This document shows, one piece after another, positions 1 through 7,202 of a stretch of DNA of 19,118 nucleotides. The DNA is taken from contig JAZKZV010000015.1 of assembly GCA_045612845.1 (NCBI GenBank), forward strand, positions 1-19,118, read 5' to 3'. A program made the position numbers and the translations under genes. The DNA is from Ornithomonoglobus_A sp045612845. Its GTDB lineage: Bacteria > Bacillota > Clostridia > UBA1381. Within the stretch, counting starts at the first letter, position 1. Every line of letters starts with the position of its first letter. Under the pieces are notes generated by a model. It was not told the origin of the DNA. It did not search any database and saw only the letters and a list, made by a program, of their open reading frames with translations.

Positions 1-696
1 GCATTTAATGCAGGACGTGAACTTCTGCAAAAATTCAAGCCATCTGTTATGCGTCTTTATGATGAGGCAGAAACTGCATCACTAATCAAGAAGATTGTCG
101 GTGTAGAAAAGAAGGGCGCATTTATGAATATTGCAGTAGAGCGTGTTAAGGAAATGGCAGACCTCGAAATGAAGATTCTTCTCGAAACTTTTGCTAAGTA
201 CGGAGCAGAGGATTTAGGTAGTGAATATGGTGAAAAATGGTGGAAAGAAAAGATTACATTCTTCTATCCGGGACATATGATGGACTTGCCACAGTGCTTT
301 GGTACTATGGATACAATCGCTCCATATGACAAGATTGAAAACATCTATTGGAAGATGAAAGAAGCTATCGAAACAAACTTCCCACAGGCTAAATTTATAG
401 CTCACTTCTCGCATTGGTATGAATGGGGATGTATGATTTACGACAGATTTATCGTTGATGGCGATAAGGTTCCGCAAGACCCGCACGAAGCTTTAAGACT
501 TCACCAGGCAATCTGGAACTGCGGTGTAAGAACTGCGCTTGCTAACGGCGGTGTTGTAAACGACCACCACGGTGTTGGAATTAAGCTTGGAAGACTTATG
601 AAGGAACAGTACGGTCCTGCAATGCAGGTATTTGAGGGTATCAAGAAACAACTTGACCCGAATGGTATTATGAATCCGTTTAAATTAGGTCTTTAA
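1..696 (+). CDS. FAD-linked oxidase, C-terminal part (5' partial)
   Basis: The reading frame is open from the first base of the window, so the first ATG at 49 is internal and the true start lies upstream; 231 residues are visible. This is the C-terminal substrate/cap domain of the vanillyl-alcohol-oxidase superfamily (GlcD / D-lactate dehydrogenase / alkylglycerone-phosphate synthase). Support comes from the NDHHGVG motif near visible residue 187, where family members carry a histidine-rich GIG/GVG loop at the flavin and substrate, and from the ending DPNGIMNPFK, the usual family terminus. The FAD-binding N-terminal domain is outside the window. Family members oxidise alpha-hydroxy acids or handle ether-lipid precursors; the substrate here is unknown. 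The next gene, a double-cluster Fe-S protein 23 bases downstream, and the ETF fusion later in the operon suggest that electrons leave through Fe-S clusters or ETF. The HH form of the motif resembles alkylglycerone-phosphate synthases as much as GlcD. Confidence 0.85.
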   Translation, partial: AFNAGRELLQKFKPSVMRLYDEAETASLIKKIVGVEKKGAFMNIAVERVKEMADLEMKILLETFAKYGAEDLGSEYGEKWWKEKITFFYPGHMMDLPQCFGTMDTIAPYDKIENIYWKMKEAIETNFPQAKFIAHFSHWYEWGCMIYDRFIVDGDKVPQDPHEALRLHQAIWNCGVRTALANGGVVNDHHGVGIKLGRLMKEQYGPAMQVFEGIKKQLDPNGIMNPFKLGL

Positions 697-719
697 TTGA
701 CAGAAAGGAATGATTTGTA

Positions 720-1799
720 ATGAAATTTTCACAAAAAGCGAAAGAACATATAGATAGCTGTCGTTTCTGCTGGATGTGTCATCATGTATGTCCAATCGGA
801 AATGCAACAGGTCAGGAAAGAAATACTGCAAGAGCAAGAGCTTTGGGACTTTCTCTTGTTGCACGTGATGCAGTTGAGTATTCGGACGATATTATAGATA
901 ATGTATATGAGTGTTGTCTTTGCGCAGGCTGTATGGCAGACTGTGTTACAGGCTGGGACCCTGTAATGTTTACAAAGGAAGCAAGAAAGATTGCTGCACT
1001 TGAAAACAAGTTACCTCAGTACATAGAAGTAATGCTCGATAAATTCGAGGAAAAGGGTAACATATATGGCTTGGATAAGGATGCAAAGCTTACTGAGAAA
1101 ATAAAGACACTTAAAGATTCAAAAACACTTTTGTTCCTGGGACAGGATGCTATATACAAAACTCCCGATAAGGCTATAAAGGCTATTGAACTATTAGAGA
1201 AAATGGGTGTTGACTTTACTGTTATGGAAAATGAGCCATCAAGCGGATACCATATGAACTTCATGGTTGGTGCAGTTGGTGAAACTCAGGAAATTGTAAA
1301 GAACACTGCAAAAGCACTTGATTATGACACAGTAATATGTTATGATCCTTTTGATGCAGAAATGTTTATACGTGAATATAAAGAGTGGGGAATAGATATG
1401 AAGGCTAAGGTTGTTACCTTTACTTCATTTATAGCAGATAACCTTGATAAGCTAAATATTAAGAAGTCAGATAAGGCATTTACAATTCAAGACCCACCAT
1501 CACTTGGAAGAATATTGGAAGAGGATGCACCGCTAAGAAAAATAGTTAATGCAATGGGCGAAAATCGCGAAATGCTTCTAAATGGCAAACATACAATGAT
1601 TGCAGGTAATCTTGTAATGAATGAGTATATGGAAGATGTAATGACAAGTGTTGCCGAAAAGAGATGGATAAATGCAACAAATATGGATGCACAGACAGTT
1701 GTAACAGCATGTCCGGCAGACTATGTCAAGCTTGCCCAGACAAAGCCTGAAAATGTTGACTTACTGACAGTTGAGGAGGCTCTGTTATCATGCTTGTAA
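720..1799 (+). CDS. Double [4Fe-4S] cluster electron-transfer protein (GlcF/HdrD-like N-terminus)
   Basis: This 359-residue protein has two ferredoxin-type motifs, C14-x2-C17-x2-C20-x3-C24-P and C65-x2-C68-x2-C71-x3-C75, so it should bind two [4Fe-4S] clusters. The rest resembles the C-terminal half of GlcF/LutA/HdrD-like proteins, but their cysteine-rich CCG motifs are mostly absent: the place where one would be expected (around residues 178-187) has no cysteine, and only a TACP remnant remains near residue 334. It follows the FAD oxidase with a 23-base gap and an AAAGGA ribosome site. Its last bases overlap the aldolase start by 10 bases. By analogy with GlcD-GlcF and the lactate dehydrogenase-ETF systems, I infer that it relays electrons between the upstream flavoenzyme and another carrier, probably the ETF encoded at 5812. 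No membrane segment is visible, so it is probably cytoplasmic. Confidence 0.85.
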   Translation: MKFSQKAKEHIDSCRFCWMCHHVCPIGNATGQERNTARARALGLSLVARDAVEYSDDIIDNVYECCLCAGCMADCVTGWDPVMFTKEARKIAALENKLPQYIEVMLDKFEEKGNIYGLDKDAKLTEKIKTLKDSKTLLFLGQDAIYKTPDKAIKAIELLEKMGVDFTVMENEPSSGYHMNFMVGAVGETQEIVKNTAKALDYDTVICYDPFDAEMFIREYKEWGIDMKAKVVTFTSFIADNLDKLNIKKSDKAFTIQDPPSLGRILEEDAPLRKIVNAMGENREMLLNGKHTMIAGNLVMNEYMEDVMTSVAEKRWINATNMDAQTVVTACPADYVKLAQTKPENVDLLTVEEALLSCL

Positions 1800-2629
1800 G
1801 ATTAAGAGAAATTATTGATATGGCAGAAAAAGGCGGCTATGCAATTCCTGCATTTAATGTATACAACACCGAAACAGTAATGGGTGTTATAAAGGCTGCC
1901 GAAGAAGAAAGAGCGCCAATTATTATTCAGGTATATCCAAGACTTTTAAACGAAGAGGTTGGTTATTACCTTTGCCCTGCAATCATTGCAGCGGCAAGAA
2001 AGGCAACAGTCCCTGTTTGCTTCCACTTAGACCATGGTCCGTCAGAACTTGAGGTTCAGAAGGCTCTTCGTTGGGGTGCAACAGGTATCATGTATGATGG
2101 CTCTGTTCATCCGTTTGAACAAAATGTTGATACTACAAAGCACATTGTTGATATCTGTGGTGCTATCGATGTTGACGTTGAGGGTGAGCTTGGTCATGTA
2201 GGTAGTGTAAATGATGATGCAATGGAAGAATTTACAGACCCCGCTGAGGCCGCAGAGTTTGTTAAAAGAACTGATGTTGTGTGTCTTGCAGTTTTAATAG
2301 GTAATGCACACGGACACTACAAGAAGACACCAAAGCTTGATATAGACAGAGTAAAAGCTATAAGAGAGGCAACAAACGGAATTCCGCTTGTACTTCATGG
2401 TGGTTCGGGAATCCCTGATGATCAGGTTAAAGCTGCAATAAAAGCAGGTATCCGTAAAATGAATATCGGTACAGATGTTTGTTGTGCTTTTGCCCAGGGT
2501 ACAAAAGAAACATTAGACGACCCCAACAGAAGCTTGGCAATCGATTTATTTATGAAACATCCTATTGAAGTAGTTAAAAAGCTTGCAATAGAAAAAATCA
2601 GATTAGTTGAAGCAAACGGAAAGGCATAA
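1790..2629 (+). CDS. Class II (zinc) ketose-bisphosphate aldolase, probable IolJ-type
   Basis: The 279-residue product is a class II fructose/tagatose-bisphosphate aldolase family enzyme. Visible active-site features are HLDHG (residues 79-83: catalytic D81, zinc ligand H82), the EGELG block (132-136, E133), the zinc ligand H174 in NAHGHYK, H203 in LHGGSG, and the phosphate-binding NIGTD near 225-229. The start is supported by a GAGGAGG site 10 bases upstream, inside the end of the Fe-S gene. The next two genes are a PfkB kinase and IolB, so the best reading is 6-phospho-5-dehydro-2-deoxy-D-gluconate aldolase (IolJ), giving DHAP and malonic semialdehyde. Sequence alone cannot separate this from tagatose- or fructose-1,6-bisphosphate aldolase (GatY/KbaY/FbaA). 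The NagA/NagB-like genes in the same operon keep a tagatose-type pathway possible. Confidence 0.9.
   Translation: MLVRLREIIDMAEKGGYAIPAFNVYNTETVMGVIKAAEEERAPIIIQVYPRLLNEEVGYYLCPAIIAAARKATVPVCFHLDHGPSELEVQKALRWGATGIMYDGSVHPFEQNVDTTKHIVDICGAIDVDVEGELGHVGSVNDDAMEEFTDPAEAAEFVKRTDVVCLAVLIGNAHGHYKKTPKLDIDRVKAIREATNGIPLVLHGGSGIPDDQVKAAIKAGIRKMNIGTDVCCAFAQGTKETLDDPNRSLAIDLFMKHPIEVVKKLAIEKIRLVEANGKA
2618..2624 (+). promoter_or_regulatory. Ribosome binding site that fixes the PfkB kinase start
   Basis: GGAAAGG, inside the aldolase 3' end, is 9 bases before the ATG at 2634. It favours that start over the upstream in-frame ATG at 2607. Confidence 0.6.
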
Positions 2630-2633
2630 TCTC

Positions 2634-3563
2634 ATGAGTGAAATAGTTGGAATTGGTGCAAATGTATACGATACATTGATATGTGTATCCCAATATCCTG
2701 ATGAGGACACAAAATTAAAAGCAGATAAATTGATGCGTTGCGGTGGCGGTCCCACCGCGACGGGTCTGGTTGCTGCGGCAAAATTAGGTGCAAAGTGTGA
2801 ATTTATCGGTAATTTTACCGATGATGAGGGTGGAGTGTTTTTAAAGAACGACTTTAAGAACTATAATATTTCCACCCAAAATTGTGATGTTCACGATGGC
2901 TTTGCATCTTTTTCTTCATATGTGATATTATCAGACAAAGAAAAAACAAGGACAATAGTTTTCGACAGAGGCAATGTTCCAAAACTTCAACTAAGCCAAA
3001 GTCAAAGAGAGGTTGTCTTAAACAGTAAGTTGTTAATGGTTGACGGTAATGAGCTTGATGCGGCACTTGACGCTGCAAAGCTTGCCCGTGAAAATAATGT
3101 TGATGTTTTGTATGATGCCGGTGGTATGTACGAAAATGTTGAAAAAATGCTTAAGGTTGCAAATATTTTAATACCATCATTTGAGTTTGCAACAGGCATT
3201 ACAAATACAACAGATGCAAAATCTGCCGCAGAGGAATTGTACAAAAAATATAACCCCGACGTTGTAGTTATTACAGACGGAAAAAATGGCGGATATATGT
3301 ATGATGGTACGGAGTGCAGGCACTACGAAGCATTTAATGTAAATGCAGTAGATACAAACGGTGCCGGAGATGTATTCCATGGTGCATTTGCATATGCACT
3401 TACAAGGGGATATGATTTTTATAAATGTTGTATTTTCTCGAGTGCGGTATCAGCACTAAAATGCACAAAGGTAGGTGCAAGAGCAGGAGTTCCTCTGTAT
3501 AATGAGGTAATAGAATTTTTAAAGGAGCGTGGATATAATGAATTTAAAGAAAACATGGAATAA
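2634..3563 (+). CDS. PfkB-family sugar kinase, probable 5-dehydro-2-deoxygluconokinase (IolC-type)
   Basis: I chose the ATG at 2634 (309 residues) because a GGAAAGG site sits 9 bases upstream; an in-frame ATG at 2607 lies inside the aldolase gene and has no better site. The fold is PfkB/ribokinase: a GGGPTATG substrate-side glycine motif at residues 37-44 and the signature DTNGAGD at 240-246, with D246 as the expected catalytic base and the following Gly/Ala residues forming the anion hole. PfkB enzymes phosphorylate a sugar hydroxyl with ATP. Placed between a class II aldolase and IolB, it best fits IolC, which phosphorylates 5-dehydro-2-deoxy-D-gluconate. Tagatose-6-phosphate or fructose-1-phosphate kinase activity is an alternative. 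Its last 26 bases overlap the iolB start, indicating translational coupling. Confidence 0.88.
   Translation: MSEIVGIGANVYDTLICVSQYPDEDTKLKADKLMRCGGGPTATGLVAAAKLGAKCEFIGNFTDDEGGVFLKNDFKNYNISTQNCDVHDGFASFSSYVILSDKEKTRTIVFDRGNVPKLQLSQSQREVVLNSKLLMVDGNELDAALDAAKLARENNVDVLYDAGGMYENVEKMLKVANILIPSFEFATGITNTTDAKSAAEELYKKYNPDVVVITDGKNGGYMYDGTECRHYEAFNVNAVDTNGAGDVFHGAFAYALTRGYDFYKCCIFSSAVSALKCTKVGARAGVPLYNEVIEFLKERGYNEFKENME
3521..3527 (+). promoter_or_regulatory. Ribosome binding site that fixes the iolB start
   Basis: AAAGGAG, within the PfkB kinase reading frame, is 10 bases before the ATG at 3538. It argues against the GTG at 3529, which would sit too close to it. Confidence 0.65.
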
Positions 3564-4326
3564 AAAATATGGCAAATCTCAGATTATAACAAAAGAGAAT
3601 AGCCCATGCAAGAACGTTGAAATAGATATGGTAAGACTTGCAGATGGCGAAAAGAAAGTATATAACGAAACAGACAAGGAATATGGTTTGCTTATTTTAG
3701 GCGGTAAGTGTACTGTTGAGGGTAAGGGCTTCAAGTACGAAAATATCGGTGAAAGAGAAACTGTTTTTGATGGTAATGCAACATGTGTATACGTTCCAAG
3801 AAACACAGAGTTTACAATAACAGGTGTTGGCGAAGTTTCTGTAACGGTATGTAAGTGCCCATCAAAGAATGATCATAAACCGGTTTTGATAAAGCCTGAG
3901 GATGTAGTTTCAAAGGAACTTGGTAAGCCGGGTTGGCAAAGACACGCAATGTTTGTTCTTGACGAAAGAGTTGAGGCAGACCAGATATATATCGGTGAAT
4001 GTTGGATAGAGGGCGGACAATGGTCAAGCTATCCTCCACATAAGCATGATGATGCTAATATGCCTACAGAAGCTAATACAGAAGAAATCTATTATTATGA
4101 ATTCGACAAGCCACAAGGCTTTGGTATTCAAAAGGTATATACAATGGAGGGCGACATTGACGAAACATATACAGTCAAGTCAGGCGATTTTGTAGAAATA
4201 CCAAGAGGGTATCACCCATTCCACAGTGCACCGGGTTACAAGAACTATATGCTATGGATAATGGCAGGCCCTGTAAGAGGCTTTTATATGACAACAGATG
4301 AGGAGCATAAGTGGTTAAACAACTAA
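3538..4326 (+). CDS. iolB: 5-deoxy-glucuronate isomerase
   Basis: This 262-residue cupin matches the KduI/IolB family closely. Its C-terminal half carries the family pattern YPPHKHD (167-171; metal ligands H168 and H170), then EEIYYYEF (182-189; a ligand glutamate), KPQGFGIQ (191-198), and IPRGYHP (221-227; ligand H226). These build the metal site that isomerises 5-deoxy-D-glucuronate to 5-dehydro-2-deoxy-D-gluconate, the substrate of IolC. Length is close to the usual ~270 residues. The start at 3538 is chosen over a GTG at 3529 because of the AAAGGAG site. It overlaps the kinase by 26 bases. Of all genes in the operon, this one most specifically indicates inositol catabolism. Its usual supplier of substrate, IolD, is not in the window. 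Confidence 0.92.
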   Translation: MNLKKTWNKKYGKSQIITKENSPCKNVEIDMVRLADGEKKVYNETDKEYGLLILGGKCTVEGKGFKYENIGERETVFDGNATCVYVPRNTEFTITGVGEVSVTVCKCPSKNDHKPVLIKPEDVVSKELGKPGWQRHAMFVLDERVEADQIYIGECWIEGGQWSSYPPHKHDDANMPTEANTEEIYYYEFDKPQGFGIQKVYTMEGDIDETYTVKSGDFVEIPRGYHPFHSAPGYKNYMLWIMAGPVRGFYMTTDEEHKWLNN

Positions 4327-4351
4327 CCAAAGATATGAAAGGACATATACT

Positions 4352-5815
4352 ATGAAATATGTACTCGGTATAGATTTTGGCGGTGGCTCATCAAAAGCAA
4401 CACTACTCTCGCAAGAGGGAGAGGTTATAAAAACCGCGTCATCTGAATATCCGACATTATATCCCAAAAGCGGATATGTGGAGCAAAATCCTATGGATTG
4501 GTACGATGCGGCAAAAAATAACATAAAGAGCATACTGCAAAGCAGCGGTATAAAAAGTGAAGATATTGTGTGTATATCACTCGACGCTGCAACACATACA
4601 GCAGTTTTGTGTGATGAGGACTTTAATGTTATTTGCCCATCAATCTACTGGACAGATATAAGAAGTGTAAAACAGGTTGACTTCCTTAACAAAAATTATG
4701 GCGATCTAATAAGGGAAAAGTCATATCACAGTGTAGGCACAATATGGACAATAGCACAACTTTTGTGGATAAAGGAAAACGAACCGCAGATATTGGAAAA
4801 AACAAAGCATATCTTTTTTGCAAAGGACTTTGTAAGGCATATGCTCACAGGTGATTTTTGTACAGACCACATTGAGGCTCAGGGCTCAATGTTCTACGAT
4901 ATGGAAACAAAAACATGGAGCGAGAAACTATGCGACTTGTGCGGCATAAATATATCCCAACTTCCCGAGCTTAAAAATCCGAAGGATACAGTAGGCACAG
5001 TAACAAAAAAAGCTGCCGAAGACACAGGACTTTGTGAGGGTACAAAAGTAATTTGTGGCAGCACCGATACAGTTATGGAGGTTTTTGCCGCAGGTGCAGT
5101 AAAAGAGGGAGATATGACAATAAAGCTTGCAACTGCGGGCAGAATTTGTGTTATTACCCCAAAGGCACATCCGGATGCAAACCTCATAAACTACTCACAT
5201 ATTGTTGATGGAATGTGGTATCCGGGCACTGCTACAAAGGCGTGCGCTTCGTCTTACAGATGGTATCGCGATACTTTTGGAGGCGACTACAAAGACCTTG
5301 ATGGCGGAGCAGAGCATATTGAGGTTGGTTGTGATGGACTTATGTATCATCCATACTTAAATGGCGAATTAACACCATATAATGACCCTAATTTGTGTGC
5401 AAGCTTTATCGGTATACGTGGGGGACACACAAAAGCACATTTTACACGTGCAGTGTTAGAGGGTGTTGCTCTGTCTATGCTTGATTGTATGAAAACACTC
5501 GATGGTATGAATATAAATCACAATACAAGGGCAACTGTAATCGGCGGCGGCTCAAGGAGTCCGTTGTGGCGTCAGATTTTATCAGATTGTCTGGGAGTTG
5601 AGCTTGTAGTTAAAGAAACATCCGACTCATCATTCGGGAGCGCTATGCTTGCGGGTGTTGCGGCAAACTTCTGGGAAGATGAAAAAGCTGCGCTTGATGC
5701 ATGCTCAAAAGTCGAGGTAGTAACAAAGCCTGATTTATCAAAAAAAGCTCAGTACGAGGAATTATATAAAAAATACAAAGCAGTGCATGATGCATTGGAG
5801 GGCATATACAAATGA
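4352..5815 (+). CDS. FGGY-family carbohydrate kinase (xylulokinase-like)
   Basis: The 487-residue protein has the two-domain FGGY architecture. The N-terminal phosphate-1 motif is GIDFGGGSSK (6-15). GSTDT (236-240) holds D239, expected to be the catalytic base by alignment with the GDN segment of xylulokinase. The adenosine-side motif GGGSRSPLWRQI is at 398-409. Length fits the family (480-520). FGGY kinases phosphorylate pentuloses, polyols, gluconate or related sugars; the substrate cannot be read from sequence. A kinase of this class is not part of the known inositol pathway, so it may serve a second substrate or a different product of the dehydrogenases encoded here. An AAAGGA site precedes the ATG. 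The stop overlaps the ETF gene start as ATGA, implying translational coupling with a redox protein. Confidence 0.9.
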   Translation: MKYVLGIDFGGGSSKATLLSQEGEVIKTASSEYPTLYPKSGYVEQNPMDWYDAAKNNIKSILQSSGIKSEDIVCISLDAATHTAVLCDEDFNVICPSIYWTDIRSVKQVDFLNKNYGDLIREKSYHSVGTIWTIAQLLWIKENEPQILEKTKHIFFAKDFVRHMLTGDFCTDHIEAQGSMFYDMETKTWSEKLCDLCGINISQLPELKNPKDTVGTVTKKAAEDTGLCEGTKVICGSTDTVMEVFAAGAVKEGDMTIKLATAGRICVITPKAHPDANLINYSHIVDGMWYPGTATKACASSYRWYRDTFGGDYKDLDGGAEHIEVGCDGLMYHPYLNGELTPYNDPNLCASFIGIRGGHTKAHFTRAVLEGVALSMLDCMKTLDGMNINHNTRATVIGGGSRSPLWRQILSDCLGVELVVKETSDSSFGSAMLAGVAANFWEDEKAALDACSKVEVVTKPDLSKKAQYEELYKKYKAVHDALEGIYK

Positions 5816-7164
5816 AGATAGTTGTATGTGCAAAGGTTTGCGATGGCGAAATAAATATTTTCGATAAGAGTGCTATTGAGAGTGCTCTGCAGCTCAGTGA
5901 AGACGTTACTGTAGTAAGCATGGGTCCCAAAAGTACCGAAAATATACTTTGCGAATTAACGCGTCTTGGTGTAAAGGTTGTATGGCTTTGCGATAGCAAA
6001 TTTGCAGGTGCAGATACAATTTCAACCGCATACATATTATCACAGGCAATAAAAAAGCTTGATTATGATTTAATAATATGCGGAAGACAAACAACAGATG
6101 GAGATACTGCACAAACAGCGCCAATGCTATCGGTAAAACTGAACTTGCCGATTATTACAAATGTTCTCGAAATTTTATCGGTTGATTCTATGATAAAATG
6201 CAGAACAAGAGCAGGCGAGGAGATTGAAAATCTTCCTGCAATAATAAGTGTTGAGAGAATTAACGCTTTAAGATTTCCGCGTATGCGTTCTAAAACACAA
6301 CCTATATGCGAGTGGAATGCAGAGGATATAGAGGCAGATGTTTCAAAATGCGGTCTTAGTGGTTCACCCACAAGAGTGGTAAAATCCTTCGAGAACAAAA
6401 AAGGTAAAAGAAAATGCACATTTATAACAAAAGATGAACTTTTGCCATTAGTAGATAAATTAGTAAAAGCCGAGCGTGCGCAAATCGAGGAAACTGATTG
6501 CGACATAAAGTTTGACGAAGTGTGGGCGGTAGGCGAAATTGTAGCAAAGGAAGCAAAGAAAATTGCAAAAACAGTTACACTTATAAAAGAAACTGACCCC
6601 GTTAAGATTGCACAGATGGCGCAAGAGAAAAAACCGAAGGTTATTTTGTGGAATGCAGACCTCTGGGGACGCAAAAATGCGCCCATTGCTGCAGTTCACT
6701 TAAATACAGGCTTATGTGCTGATTGTGTTAAGCTCGAAACTGATGGAGAAACGTTGTTTATGTACCGCCCGGCAAGGAGTGGCAACATAATTGCAAAAAT
6801 TGTATGCACAACCAATCCGCAAATGGCGACAGTTCGATGTGTGAGCAAGGCGTCCGATATTATAGTATCTGCAGGCAGAGGCGTTGTAAATGAGCTTGAA
6901 AGAGTCAGGACATTTGCAAGTGAGATTGGTGCAGAGTTTTGTGCATCGCGTGCAGTAGTAGATGCGGGTGAGATGCCAATAGAGGCACAGATAGGTTTGA
7001 CCGGAAAGAGTGTATCACCTAAAATATATATTGCAGTGGGAATTTCGGGCGCAGTTCATCATACCTGTGCTATCGAAAATGCAGGCACTGTAATTGCAAT
7101 AAATCCCGATAGAGATGCGAGAATTTTTGAATATGCAGACTATGGCATATTGGATAAATTTTAA
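5812..7164 (+). CDS. Single-chain EtfB-EtfA fusion electron-transfer flavoprotein
   Basis: This 450-residue protein contains both ETF subunits in one frame. Residues 1 to about 222 are EtfB-like: MKIVVCAK, FAGADTIST (64-72) and GRQTTDGDTAQTAP (91-104), the nucleotide-binding loop. Residues about 235-450 are EtfA-like: LNTGLCADC (297-305), RPARSGNI (319-326), QMATVR (337-342), SAGRGV (353-358) and the FAD-binding end with LTGKSVSPK, GISGAVHH and NPDRDARIFEYADYGI. Separate subunits usually total about 570-600 residues, so this is compact: the EtfB loop after CAK and much of the EtfA N-terminal domain appear shortened. DGD in the loop (rather than the DDD of AMP-binding mitochondrial ETF) resembles FixA and clostridial bifurcating EtfB, hinting at a second flavin. 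The ATG overlaps the FGGY kinase stop by four bases. The likely partner is the FAD oxidase and Fe-S protein at the operon front. Confidence 0.9.
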   Translation: MKIVVCAKVCDGEINIFDKSAIESALQLSEDVTVVSMGPKSTENILCELTRLGVKVVWLCDSKFAGADTISTAYILSQAIKKLDYDLIICGRQTTDGDTAQTAPMLSVKLNLPIITNVLEILSVDSMIKCRTRAGEEIENLPAIISVERINALRFPRMRSKTQPICEWNAEDIEADVSKCGLSGSPTRVVKSFENKKGKRKCTFITKDELLPLVDKLVKAERAQIEETDCDIKFDEVWAVGEIVAKEAKKIAKTVTLIKETDPVKIAQMAQEKKPKVILWNADLWGRKNAPIAAVHLNTGLCADCVKLETDGETLFMYRPARSGNIIAKIVCTTNPQMATVRCVSKASDIIVSAGRGVVNELERVRTFASEIGAEFCASRAVVDAGEMPIEAQIGLTGKSVSPKIYIAVGISGAVHHTCAIENAGTVIAINPDRDARIFEYADYGILDKF

Positions 7165-7202
7165 AAATCATTTTAATATATAAATGAAAGGAATGAAGTA
7201 AA

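Noticed and set aside
1790..3563. Firm naming of the aldolase and PfkB kinase as a tagatose/GalNAc pathway pair
   Set aside because: The adjacent and overlapping iolB gene makes the inositol assignment more likely. The tagatose reading is kept only as an alternative because of the NagA/NagB-like genes.
5643..6035. A 130-codon minus-strand frame across the FGGY kinase/ETF junction
   Set aside because: It spans the ends of two well-supported genes on the opposite strand, and its product is a low-information sequence rich in Ser, Leu and His, as expected for a shadow frame.
6063..6686. A 207-codon open frame on the minus strand inside the ETF fusion gene
   Set aside because: It is antisense to a gene with strong family motifs, its translation shows no recognisable domain, and no ribosome site or operon context supports it.
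5812..7164. The ETF fusion as an artefact of a frameshift joining two genes
   Set aside because: Both halves are in one continuous frame with no internal stop, no internal ribosome site with a good start at the junction, and a plausible charged linker around residues 218-235.
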